A stretch of 7,726 bases of DNA from Pseudomonas sp. (lineage in GTDB: Bacteria; Pseudomonadota; Gammaproteobacteria; Pseudomonadales; Pseudomonadaceae), in contig SKFV01000363.1 of assembly GCA_007117785.1 (NCBI GenBank), positions 1-7,726 of the forward strand. The letters are read 5' to 3'. The notes beneath the pieces were generated by a model. It searched no databases and had not been told where the DNA came from. It saw nothing but the letters and a program-made list of their open reading frames with translations. The position numbers and the translations under genes were made by a program. Positions 1 to 7,484 of this stretch are shown here, piece after piece; position 1 is the first letter of the stretch, and every line of letters begins with the position of its first letter.

Positions 1-1160
1 GCCATGCGATTGGCGCCGTGCAGCCCGGTAAAGCTGGTTTCGCCGATGGCATAGAGGCTGGCAACGTCCGTCTGGCCGGCGCTGTCGACCATGACCCCAC
101 CACATGTGTAGTGAGCAGCGGGCACCACCGGAATGGGTTCGCGGGTGATGTCGATACCGAAGCTCAGGCAGCGCTCATACACGGTCGGGAAGTGCTCACG
201 CACGAACTCGGCCGGTTTGTGGCTGATATCCAGATAGACGCAGTCCAGGCCGAGGCGCTTCATTTCATGGTCAATCGCGCGCGCGACGATATCTCGCGGC
301 GCCAATTCGGCGCGTGAATCAAAGCGCTGCATGAAACGTTGGCCGTTGGGTAGCTTGAGCAGGGCGCCTTCACCGCGCAGTGCTTCGGTCACGAGAAAGC
401 TTTTGGCTTTCGGATGATAGAGACAGGTGGGGTGGAACTGGTTGAACTCCATATTGGCCACCCGACAGCCCGCCCGCCAGGCCATGGCGATGCCATCACC
501 GGAGGCGCTGTCCGGGTTGCTGGTATACAGATAGACCTTGCTGGCCCCGCCGGTAGCCAGCACGGTAAAGCGGGCAGCAAAGGTTTCCACGTGCCCGCTC
601 TGGCGGTTGAGGATGTAGGCGCCGAGACAGCGCTGGCCGTCGAGGCCGAGCTTGCTGCTGGTGATCAGGTCGACGGCAACCCGATCCTCAAGCAAATCAA
701 TGCCCGGGTGGGCAACCGCCTTGGCAAACAGGGTGTTGAAGATTGCGGCCCCGGTAGCGTCGGCAGCGTGGATGATGCGGCGATGGCTGTGGCCGCCTTC
801 ACGGGTCAGGTGAAAATCTTCACTTTCGCTGCCGTCGGCATGGCGGTCTCGGGTAAAGGGCACGCCCTGATCAATCAGCCAGCCGATGGCCGCCTTGCTG
901 TCACCGACAATCTGGCGCACAGCGTCTTCATGGCACAGGCCACCGCCGGCATCCAGCGTATCCTGTACGTGGGCATCTACGGTGTCATTATCATCCAGTA
1001 CCGCTGCCACGCCGCCCTGGGCCCAGTAGGTCGAACCTTCAGACAGTTTACCCTTGCTCAACACGGCCACGCGCATGCTGTCAGCCAGCTCCAGTGCCAG
1101 GGTCAGGCCGGCAGCTCCGCTGCCAATTACCAGAACGTCATACTCGTGGCGCAGTGTCAT
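1..1160 (-). CDS. nadB: L-aspartate oxidase NadB, 3' end cut by window edge
   Basis: NadB is a cytosolic flavoenzyme that oxidises L-aspartate to iminoaspartate, which NadA then condenses with dihydroxyacetone phosphate to make quinolinate for NAD. Reading the minus strand from the ATG at 1160 gives 386 uninterrupted codons, so the frame is open to the left edge and the last ~150 residues of a normal ~535-residue protein lie outside. The N-terminus has the FAD dinucleotide-binding motif VIGSGAAGL at residues 11-19, followed by STYWAQGGVAAVL (43-55), the typical flavin-binding stretch of the NadB/succinate dehydrogenase flavoprotein family. Further in are EFNQFHPTCLYHP, TEALRGEGALL, SRAELAPRDIVARAI, AAHYTCGGV and the near-terminal GLHGANRMA, all diagnostic of NadB rather than SdhA or FrdA. 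No strong Shine-Dalgarno sequence precedes the ATG. It is divergent from thiC. In P. aeruginosa I recall nadB next to algU/rpoE, so this neighbourhood is different. Confidence 0.95.
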   Translation of the reverse strand, partial: MTLRHEYDVLVIGSGAAGLTLALELADSMRVAVLSKGKLSEGSTYWAQGGVAAVLDDNDTVDAHVQDTLDAGGGLCHEDAVRQIVGDSKAAIGWLIDQGVPFTRDRHADGSESEDFHLTREGGHSHRRIIHAADATGAAIFNTLFAKAVAHPGIDLLEDRVAVDLITSSKLGLDGQRCLGAYILNRQSGHVETFAARFTVLATGGASKVYLYTSNPDSASGDGIAMAWRAGCRVANMEFNQFHPTCLYHPKAKSFLVTEALRGEGALLKLPNGQRFMQRFDSRAELAPRDIVARAIDHEMKRLGLDCVYLDISHKPAEFVREHFPTVYERCLSFGIDITREPIPVVPAAHYTCGGVMVDSAGQTDVASLYAIGETSFTGLHGANRM

Positions 1161-1193
1161 GGGGTGCAAGGCTCTATGTTTATTCGGCTGACC

Positions 1194-1199
1194 AGTATA
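1194..1199 (-). promoter_or_regulatory. Candidate -10 element for nadB
   Basis: The minus strand reads TATACT here, five of six matches to the sigma-70 -10 consensus. It sits 34 bases upstream of the nadB ATG and would give a leader of roughly 25-30 bases. No convincing -35 lies at 16-18 bp spacing; the nearest TTGCAG (1219-1214) is only 14 bp away. This is a weak call, based on the -10 match and position alone. Confidence 0.3.
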
Positions 1200-1229
1200 A
1201 CCAGCCCGACTGTCTGCAAGCTACCGGTG

Positions 1230-1282
1230 GTCAGCGACAAGAAGCTACAGGCTTGAAGCTTGTCGCTGGCAGCTTTAAGCTG
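1230..1282. repeat. AGCTT-rich double palindrome upstream of the TPP riboswitch
   Basis: Two adjacent inverted repeats are visible. The first is a perfect 10-bp stem, CAGCGACAAG (1232-1241) against CTTGTCGCTG (1259-1268), extendable by a G-T wobble and a G-C pair (1230/1270). Its 17-base loop holds a further AAGC/GCTT pairing. The second is CAGCTT (1270-1275) against AAGCTG (1277-1282) around one central T. It ends seven bases before the riboswitch P1 helix. The sequence is made of AAGCT/AGCTT words also seen in the block downstream of thiC (3367-3471). It could be an intergenic repeat of the kind scattered in pseudomonad genomes, a protein-binding site, or part of the thiC promoter region. 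I cannot pick a promoter within it with confidence. Confidence 0.6.
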
Positions 1283-1288
1283 TCAGCT

Positions 1289-1372
1289 CATCTTGACGGG
1301 GTGCCGTGAAAGTCGGCTGAGATAATACCCGTTGAACCTGAACCGGTTTGCACCGGCGTAGGAATCGAGATG
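1289..1372 (+). promoter_or_regulatory. TPP riboswitch aptamer (THI element) controlling thiC
   Basis: The conserved THI-box blocks appear in the right order: GGGGTGCC (1298-1305), CTGAGA (1317-1322), ATACCC (1325-1330), GAACCTGA (1334-1341) and CGGCGTAGGAA (1354-1364). The helices can be traced. P1 is CATCTTGA (1289-1296) with TCGAGATG (1365-1372), eight pairs including one wobble. P2 is GGGT (1299-1302) with ACCC (1327-1330). P3 is GCCG (1303-1306) with CGGC (1314-1317). P5 is CCGG (1343-1346) with CCGG (1353-1356). This RNA fold binds thiamine pyrophosphate and shuts down thiamine synthesis genes when the cofactor is plentiful. It lies 85 bases upstream of the thiC start codon, in the sense orientation for thiC. 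Confidence 0.96.
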
Positions 1373-1417
1373 CGTGCCGCACCCTTGTGGTTCAAGACCA
1401 CCCGACCCAGCTCGCCC

Positions 1418-1451
1418 TTTCGGTTCCCTGCGATTTTTCATGCAGTGGAGC
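1418..1451 (+). promoter_or_regulatory. thiC riboswitch expression platform (Shine-Dalgarno sequestering hairpin)
   Basis: The thiC ribosome-binding GGAG (1447-1450) can be paired into a hairpin. G1423-G1432 pairs with U1441-C1451 through ten pairs (two wobbles, U1446 bulged) around an eight-base AU-rich loop, which hides the GGAG. The same 5' strand can instead pair with the aptamer: 1357-1370, meaning the conserved GCGUAGGAA tail plus most of the P1 3' strand, pairs with 1418-1432 through fourteen pairs with only C1428 bulged. The two folds are mutually exclusive, as expected of a switch. Ligand-bound aptamer would leave 1423-1432 free to sequester the ribosome-binding site (off), while free aptamer strand would release it (on). 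No intrinsic terminator with a T-run is seen before the ATG, so translational control is the likelier mode. Pairing was done by eye. Confidence 0.72.
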
Positions 1452-1457
1452 ATAACA

Positions 1458-3341
<1,884 letters not shown>

Positions 3342-3345
3342 AATA

Positions 3346-3366
3346 GCGCCGCTTAATAAGTGGCGC
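3346..3366 (+). terminator. Hairpin immediately after thiC, possible transcript end
   Basis: GCGCCGCTT (3346-3354) pairs with AAGTGGCGC (3358-3366) in a nine-pair stem with one G-T wobble and a three-base AAT loop, starting five bases after the thiC stop. The stem is strong enough to be an RNA 3'-end structure. It is followed by GCTACAAAC rather than a T-run, so it does not look like a classical intrinsic terminator. It may act as a 3'-exonuclease block after Rho-dependent termination. On the minus strand the downstream bases (TATTTCAGACC) also lack a long T-run. Confidence 0.45.
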
Positions 3367-3471
3367 GCTACAAACTGCAAGCGAAACGGGGTGTTCAAGA
3401 GCTTTTGGTTACAGCGAAAGCTTGCGGCTGGCACCGGGTTGCTTGTAGCTTGTAGTCGATAGCTTGCTGCT
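3367..3471. repeat. Degenerate GCTTG/CAAGC inverted and direct repeat block between thiC and nudF
   Basis: The left arm 3367-3382 (GCTACAAACTGCAAGC) pairs with 3441-3456 (GCTTGTAGCTTGTAGT) at 15 of 16 positions, two of them G-T wobbles. Between and after the arms, near-direct copies recur: AGCTTGCGGCT (3419-3429) and AGCTTGCTGCT (3461-3471) differ at one base, and GCTTGTAGCTTGTAG is itself a tandem of the same word. The same vocabulary (AAGCT, CTTG, CAAG) forms the palindromes upstream of thiC at 1230-1282, so thiC is flanked by related repeat material. No coding frame or clear promoter is recognisable here, and the block ends six bases before the nudF ribosome-binding site. I believe such AGCTTGNAGCTTG sequences are common between pseudomonad genes, but I recall no accepted name or function. 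Confidence 0.6.
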
Positions 3472-3486
3472 CAAAAGGAAGTAGAT

Positions 3487-4101
3487 GTGACTTTCACCAC
3501 CGACGATGTCGAAATCATCCAGCGCGATACCGCGTTCCAGGGCTTTTACCGCCTGGACGTTTTGCGCCTGCGTCATCGTCTGTTTGCCGGTGGCTGGGGT
3601 CCGGAGCTGCGGCGGGAACTCTTTGTGCGCCATGACGCCGTTTGCGTGCTGCCTTACGACCCTTGGGAGGACAGCCTTGTGTTGCTGGAGCAGATGCGTA
3701 TCGGTGCGCTGGGCAAGAGCACGCATCCCTGGATGATCGAGCTGGTGGCCGGATTGATCGATAAGGATGAAGTGCCGGAAGAGGTTGCCCACCGTGAGGC
3801 CCATGAGGAAGCGGGGCTGCAGTTAATCAAGCTGTTACCGATTACGCGCTACTTTCCGTCACCCGGTGGTAGTAATGAGCAGGTTCACCTGTATCTGGCG
3901 CTGGTCGACAGCCGGGGTGTCGGCGGCATTCACGGGCTGGAAAGTGAAGGTGAGGATATCCGTGTCAGCGTCTGGTCACGTACCGATGCTCTGGCAGCCA
4001 TGCAGCAGGGTCGCATCGACAATGCGGCCAGTATCATCAGCCTGCAATGGCTGGCCATGCATGGCGAGCAGGTGCGTGCCGAGGCGGGGTCGCGGCCATG
4101 A
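3487..4101 (+). CDS. nudF: ADP-ribose pyrophosphatase NudF (Nudix hydrolase)
   Basis: This cytosolic Nudix hydrolase cleaves ADP-ribose to AMP and ribose 5-phosphate, clearing a reactive NAD breakdown product. In enterobacteria the same enzyme also acts on ADP-glucose. The 204-residue product carries a complete Nudix box at residues 89-111: G89, E95, R103-E104, E107-E108 and G110-L111 fit GX5EX7REUXEEXGU exactly. The flanking SPGGSNE (125-131) and EGEDIRV (154-160) are typical of the NudF branch and match the region that supplies the extra catalytic acidic residue in the E. coli enzyme. The start is a GTG at 3487 with GGAA (3477-3480) six bases upstream. The overlapping ATG at 3485 is out of frame and hits a stop at once. 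The gene overlaps yqiB by four bases, so the two are probably translationally coupled. No promoter is obvious in the repeat block upstream, so its transcription start is uncertain. Confidence 0.95.
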   Translation: MTFTTDDVEIIQRDTAFQGFYRLDVLRLRHRLFAGGWGPELRRELFVRHDAVCVLPYDPWEDSLVLLEQMRIGALGKSTHPWMIELVAGLIDKDEVPEEVAHREAHEEAGLQLIKLLPITRYFPSPGGSNEQVHLYLALVDSRGVGGIHGLESEGEDIRVSVWSRTDALAAMQQGRIDNAASIISLQWLAMHGEQVRAEAGSRP

Positions 4102-4547
4102 TGACCTTGCGCAAGCGTCGTTACAGTGTTGATCTGGCCGGTTTGCAGGCGGTATGCGAGATGAATTATGTGCGCCTGCAACGTCTCATGCCAGGTTGGC
4201 AGGAGCGGGATCAGTGGCAAGTGGTGTTGCAGCACGGTGATCAGCCGGCACAAACACTGTTGATCCAGATTATCGAGCGTTGCCGCTATACCACCACGGT
4301 GCGCTTGCATTACCCGCGGCGCAATCCCTGGTTGCATGCCATGCAGATGGAAGTTCGCCTGTACCACGACGCTAATATGGCTGAAGTGGTGGCGGCTTAT
4401 GATCAGCGCCGCTTCTCGGGTGTTTACCCCTATCCGAACGAGCAGATGCTGCAGCCGGATGAAAAGCATCAACTGAATGTCTTTCTCGGCGAGTGGCTTG
4501 GCCATTGCCAGCATCTGGGCCAAAGCGATCTGCTGGTGTTTGCCTGA
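4098..4547 (+). CDS. yqiB: DUF1249 family protein YqiB
   Basis: This 149-residue soluble protein has no signal peptide or membrane segment. It matches the DUF1249 (YqiB) family, known mainly from its conserved position between nudF and cpdA in gammaproteobacteria; I know of no established biochemical function. Recognisable family features are the N-terminal YSVDLAGLQAVCEMNYVRLQRLMP, and the central ERCRYTTTVRL and MQMEVRLYHDANMAEV. A Tyr/Pro-rich stretch, SGVYPYPN, is followed by a C-terminal DEKHQLNVFLGEWL. The ATG at 4098 overlaps the nudF TGA (ATGA), which favours coupled translation. A second in-frame ATG follows directly at 4101, so either may be used. A GGCGGGG stretch (4083-4089) provides a ribosome-binding site. 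An upstream in-frame ATG at 4047 lies deep inside nudF and is unlikely. cpdA follows 93 bases later on the same strand. Confidence 0.9.
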   Translation: MMTLRKRRYSVDLAGLQAVCEMNYVRLQRLMPGWQERDQWQVVLQHGDQPAQTLLIQIIERCRYTTTVRLHYPRRNPWLHAMQMEVRLYHDANMAEVVAAYDQRRFSGVYPYPNEQMLQPDEKHQLNVFLGEWLGHCQHLGQSDLLVFA

Positions 4548-4640
4548 AACAGTTTGAGTCGGGCGGATTCTCGGTACGGGCTGGCATCTTTTCGCGCAAC
4601 TTGCCATTATTGCAGGATGCACGTTAACGGGAGCGCTCAC

Positions 4641-5447
4641 ATGTCAGGGGACAGACACCAGCAGACAATTCATCTTGTCCAACTGACTGACTGTCATTTG
4701 TATGCCGATGAGCGGACCGAACTGCTCGGGCTGGATACGCACGCCAGCCTGCAAGCGGTCATTGATCAGGTGCTGCAACAAATCCCCAGAATTGATCTGG
4801 TGCTGGCCACGGGTGATATCGCCCAGGACGCTTCGGAATCGGCCTATCAGCATTTCATACAGGCCGCCAAGCGCTTGCCGGCGCCCTGTCACTGGATACC
4901 GGGTAACCATGATGATGCCTTGCGCATGGGCGAGCTGGGTGCGGCCGACGCCTTGACCCAGCCCTGGCGTGACCTGGGCCCCTGGCGCATCATCATGCTC
5001 GATTCCAGTGTTGCCGGCAGTGTTGCCGGCCGCCTGGCACCGGAACAGTTTGCGCTGCTGGAGCAGGCGCTGGCCAGTGCCGGTGAACGGCATATCCTGC
5101 TGACCCTGCACCACCACCCGGTCGATATTGGCTGTGAATGGATGCGGCCAATCGGTTTGCACAACGCTGACCAGCTGTTTCAACGTATCGAAGATGACCC
5201 CCGGGTCAAGGTGGTACTCTGGGGGCATATTCACCAGGACTACGACGAGCAGCGCGGGCATATGCGCCTGCTGGCCACCCCCTCCACCTGCATCCAGTTT
5301 GCGCCCAACAGTCATGATTTTTCCACCGACACCCAGGCGCCCGGTTATCGCTGGTTACGCCTGCATGCCGACGGCAGCCTGGAGACCGGCGTAGAGCGCG
5401 TGGCGCATGGCCGCTTTGTCGCTGACCCCGAGGCCAGTGGTTACTGA
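4641..5447 (+). CDS. cpdA: 3',5'-cyclic AMP phosphodiesterase CpdA
   Basis: CpdA hydrolyses cAMP to 5'-AMP in the cytosol and so tunes signalling through the cAMP receptor (CRP, or Vfr in pseudomonads). The 268-residue frame has the calcineurin-like metallophosphoesterase motifs in order: D17-x-H19 in QLTDCHLYAD, G58-D59 in ATGDIAQD, G88-N89-H90-D91, H157-H158-H159-P160, and G195-H196-I197-H198. These supply the di-metal centre, and none is missing. LATPSTCIQFAPNS near the C-terminus is typical of CpdA. The ATG at 4641 is preferred because GGGAG (4629-4633) lies seven bases upstream and the length then fits the family (about 270 residues). An in-frame ATG at 4617 would add eight residues with a poorer ribosome-binding site. 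It probably shares a transcript with nudF-yqiB. I see no clear CRP/Vfr-type palindrome in the 93 bases before it. Confidence 0.96.
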   Translation: MSGDRHQQTIHLVQLTDCHLYADERTELLGLDTHASLQAVIDQVLQQIPRIDLVLATGDIAQDASESAYQHFIQAAKRLPAPCHWIPGNHDDALRMGELGAADALTQPWRDLGPWRIIMLDSSVAGSVAGRLAPEQFALLEQALASAGERHILLTLHHHPVDIGCEWMRPIGLHNADQLFQRIEDDPRVKVVLWGHIHQDYDEQRGHMRLLATPSTCIQFAPNSHDFSTDTQAPGYRWLRLHADGSLETGVERVAHGRFVADPEASGY

Positions 5448-5482
5448 TTGGCCCTCGGTTCCCTGAGTTGACCCCGTGCCCC

Positions 5483-5512
5483 TTGGCAGCAAGCCGACCT
5501 GACGGCTACTAT
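5483..5512 (+). promoter_or_regulatory. Candidate sigma-70 promoter for parE
   Basis: TTGGCA (5483-5488, five of six matches to the -35 consensus) is separated by 18 bp from TACTAT (5507-5512, four of six matches to the -10 consensus). Transcription would start near 5519, giving a parE leader of about 60 bases. The -35 box overlaps the left arm of the inverted repeat and the -10 box lies in its loop, so a factor binding the repeat, or DNA cruciform formation, could affect this promoter. The assignment is by consensus match only. Confidence 0.5.
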
Positions 5513-5526
5513 GCCGACTGCTTGTT

Positions 5527-5547
5527 TGCCCGGCTTGCTGCCGGGCA
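5527..5547 (+). promoter_or_regulatory. GC-rich hairpin in the predicted parE leader
   Basis: TGCCCGGC (5527-5534) pairs perfectly with GCCGGGCA (5540-5547) around a five-base TTGCT loop. If transcription begins near 5519, this eight-pair hairpin is close to the 5' end of the parE mRNA and could stabilise it or modulate translation. It uses the same bases as the right arm of the long inverted repeat, so only transcripts reading in from cpdA could form the longer stem. The downstream purine-rich GAGGA (5561-5565) is 14 bases from the parE ATG, further than usual. Confidence 0.5.
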
Positions 5548-5579
5548 CCCCCGATTGATCGAGGATAACCAGACGCTTT

Positions 5580-7472
5580 ATGTCCGATACCTATAATGCC
5601 GACGCGCTGGAAGTACTCAGCGGCCTGGACCCGGTGCGCCGCCGGCCGGGCATGTACACCGATACCACCCGCCCCAACCACCTGGCCCAGGAAGTCATCG
5701 ACAACAGTGTCGACGAGGCTCTTGCCGGCCATGCGCGCCAGATCAATGTCATCCTGCATGCCGACAATGCGCTGGAAGTCTCCGACGACGGTCGCGGTAT
5801 GCCGGTGGATATTCATCCGGAAGAGGGCGTTTCCGGGGTGGAGCTGATTTTTACTCGACTGCACGCCGGCGGCAAGTTTTCCAACAAGAATTACCAGTTT
5901 TCCGGTGGTTTGCACGGCGTTGGTATCTCTGTGGTCAACGCGCTTTCGCTCAAGGTTGAAGTGCGCGTCAAGCGAGATGGCCAGGAATACCAGATGAGCT
6001 TTGCCAGTGGGGAAAAAACCAGCGAACTGGAAGTTATCGGCACGGTAGGCAAGCGCAACACCGGTACCAGTGTGATTTTCTGGCCGGATGACAGCTATTT
6101 TGACAGCGCCAAATTCAGCATCAGCCGACTCAAGCATCTGCTCAAGGCCAAAGCGGTGCTCTGTCCTGGCCTGCGGGTCGACTTTGATGATCGCCAGAGC
6201 GGTGAGAAGGTCAGCTGGTATTACGAAGATGGTCTGACCGATTACCTGCGTGACTCCTGCGCCGACTGGCCAACCCTGCCGGATGCGCCCTTTACCGGAT
6301 CATTCAGTGCCCGCCAGGAAGCCGTCGACTGGGCCTTGCTGTGGCTGCCTGAAGGCGGTGAGCTGATTCAGGAAAGCTACGTCAACCTGATCCCGACGGC
6401 GCAGGGCGGTACCCACGTCAATGGTCTACGCGCCGGTCTGCTGGAAGCCATCCGTGAATTCTGCGAGTTCCGCAACCTGCTGCCGCGGGGCGTCAAGCTG
6501 GCGCCGGAAGACGTCTGGGAGCGGGTCAGTTATGTGCTCTCGGTAAAAATGTCGGAAGCCCAGTTTTCCGGCCAGACCAAGGAGCGCCTGTCCTCACGGG
6601 AAACAGCCGCCTTTGTTTCCGGCGTGGTCAAGGATGCTTTCAGCCTGTGGCTGAACCAGCACGCCGATATTGGCCAGCAACTCGCCGAGATGGCCATCAA
6701 TCATGCCCATCGTCGCCTCAAGGCGGGCAAGAAAATCGAACGCAAACGCGTCACCCAAGGCCCGGCATTGCCCGGCAAGCTGGCTGATTGCGTCGGCCAG
6801 GACAGCCGTCGCTCCGAGCTGTTTCTGGTTGAGGGTGATTCCGCCGGCGGCAGTGCCAAACAGGCACGGGATAAAGAATTCCAGGCCGTGATGCCACTAC
6901 GCGGCAAGATTCTCAATACCTGGGAAGTCGACTCCACCCAGGTACTCGGCTCGCAGGAAGTTCACGACATCGCCGTCGCCATTGGCGTTGACCCCGGCTC
7001 GCCGGACCTGCAACAACTGCGTTACAGCAAAGTCTGTATCCTAGCCGATGCTGACTCCGATGGCCTGCATATCGCTACCTTGCTCTGCGCCCTGTTCGTG
7101 CGCCACTTCCAGCCGCTGGTCGCCGCCGGTCACGTGTTCGTGGCGATGCCGCCGCTCTATCGGGTGGATATCGGCAAGGAAACCTACTACGCCCTGGATG
7201 AGGCAGAGCGCCAAGGCATCCTTGATCGTATCGAAGCCGAAGGTAAGCGTGGCAAGATCCAGGTCACCCGCTTCAAGGGGTTGGGTGAAATGAACCCGCT
7301 GCAGTTGCGCGAAACGACCATGGCTCCGGATACCCGTCGCCTGGTGCAGCTGACCATCGACGACATGCCCGGCACCGAAGCCCTGATGGATATGCTGCTG
7401 GCGAAAAAACGTTCGCCCGACCGCAAGGCCTGGCTGGAAAGCAAGGGCAACCTCGCCGAGGTGTTGCTGTGA
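5580..7472 (+). CDS. parE: DNA topoisomerase IV subunit B ParE
   Basis: ParE is the ATPase subunit of topoisomerase IV, which with ParC unlinks daughter chromosomes and relaxes supercoils. The 630-residue product is full length for a pseudomonad ParE. The GHKL ATPase domain has the catalytic Glu in QEVIDNSVDEAL (E38, with N42), the nucleotide-binding SDDGRGMP (68-75) and SGGLHGVGISVVNAL (108-122), and the transducer lysine in QTKERL (K334). The TOPRIM region holds E418-G-D-S-A and the metal-binding D490-A-D-S-D494. PLRGKILN (439-446) and KGLGEMNPLQL (566-576) are also present. The sequence DADSDGLHIATLL distinguishes this ParE from GyrB, which usually reads DADVDGAHI, and it lacks the long insertion of proteobacterial GyrB. 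The ATG at 5580 gives the N-terminus expected from the family (TYNADALEVLSGLDPVR). The ribosome-binding site is poorly placed. A protease gene follows 12 bases after the stop. ParE is a fluoroquinolone and aminocoumarin target, but I can assign no resistance change by reading. Confidence 0.98.
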   Translation: MSDTYNADALEVLSGLDPVRRRPGMYTDTTRPNHLAQEVIDNSVDEALAGHARQINVILHADNALEVSDDGRGMPVDIHPEEGVSGVELIFTRLHAGGKFSNKNYQFSGGLHGVGISVVNALSLKVEVRVKRDGQEYQMSFASGEKTSELEVIGTVGKRNTGTSVIFWPDDSYFDSAKFSISRLKHLLKAKAVLCPGLRVDFDDRQSGEKVSWYYEDGLTDYLRDSCADWPTLPDAPFTGSFSARQEAVDWALLWLPEGGELIQESYVNLIPTAQGGTHVNGLRAGLLEAIREFCEFRNLLPRGVKLAPEDVWERVSYVLSVKMSEAQFSGQTKERLSSRETAAFVSGVVKDAFSLWLNQHADIGQQLAEMAINHAHRRLKAGKKIERKRVTQGPALPGKLADCVGQDSRRSELFLVEGDSAGGSAKQARDKEFQAVMPLRGKILNTWEVDSTQVLGSQEVHDIAVAIGVDPGSPDLQQLRYSKVCILADADSDGLHIATLLCALFVRHFQPLVAAGHVFVAMPPLYRVDIGKETYYALDEAERQGILDRIEAEGKRGKIQVTRFKGLGEMNPLQLRETTMAPDTRRLVQLTIDDMPGTEALMDMLLAKKRSPDRKAWLESKGNLAEVLL

Positions 7473-7484
7473 GTCAGGTGATGC

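Larger units (their letters stand above)
5476..5548. repeat. Long interrupted inverted repeat between cpdA and parE
   Basis: GTGCCC (5476-5481) plus GGCAGCAAGCCG (5485-5496) is the exact reverse complement of CGGCTTGCTGCC (5531-5542) plus GGGCAC (5543-5548). That makes an 18-bp perfect stem with a three-base CTT bulge on the left and a 34-base loop. The loop contains a smaller CGGC/GCCG hairpin (5503-5506 and 5513-5516). There is also a third, imperfect copy of the arm word at GCTTGTTTGCC (5520-5530). Alternative local folds compete with the long stem: AGCCG/CGGCT (5492-5496 with 5503-5507) and the hairpin at 5527-5547. It sits just where yqiA would be expected. Possible roles are a termination or 3'-end structure for the cpdA transcript, a control element for parE, or an intergenic repeat. 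No T-run follows on either strand. Confidence 0.75.

Noticed and set aside
414..1256. A 280-codon plus-strand open frame
   Set aside because: It runs opposite to nadB, whose minus-strand frame carries clear FAD and NadB signatures along its whole length. The plus-strand translation has no recognisable domain.
1387..1401. GTGGT/ACCAC hairpin in the thiC leader as an intrinsic terminator
   Set aside because: The stem has only five pairs and no T-run follows, so it may be incidental or a minor element of the expression platform.
1374..1457. An upstream GTG that would extend ThiC by 28 residues
   Set aside because: It lies just after the riboswitch P1 helix, lacks a ribosome-binding site, and gives a protein longer than the family. 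The ATG at 1458 has a well-spaced GGAG.
4581..4610. A possible separate cpdA promoter (CTGGCA, 18 bp, CATTAT)
   Set aside because: Both boxes match only four of six positions and such matches arise often by chance. Same-strand spacing fits a shared transcript with nudF-yqiB.
3930..4640. A 236-codon minus-strand open frame across nudF and yqiB
   Set aside because: It is antisense to two conserved genes and has no recognisable motif.
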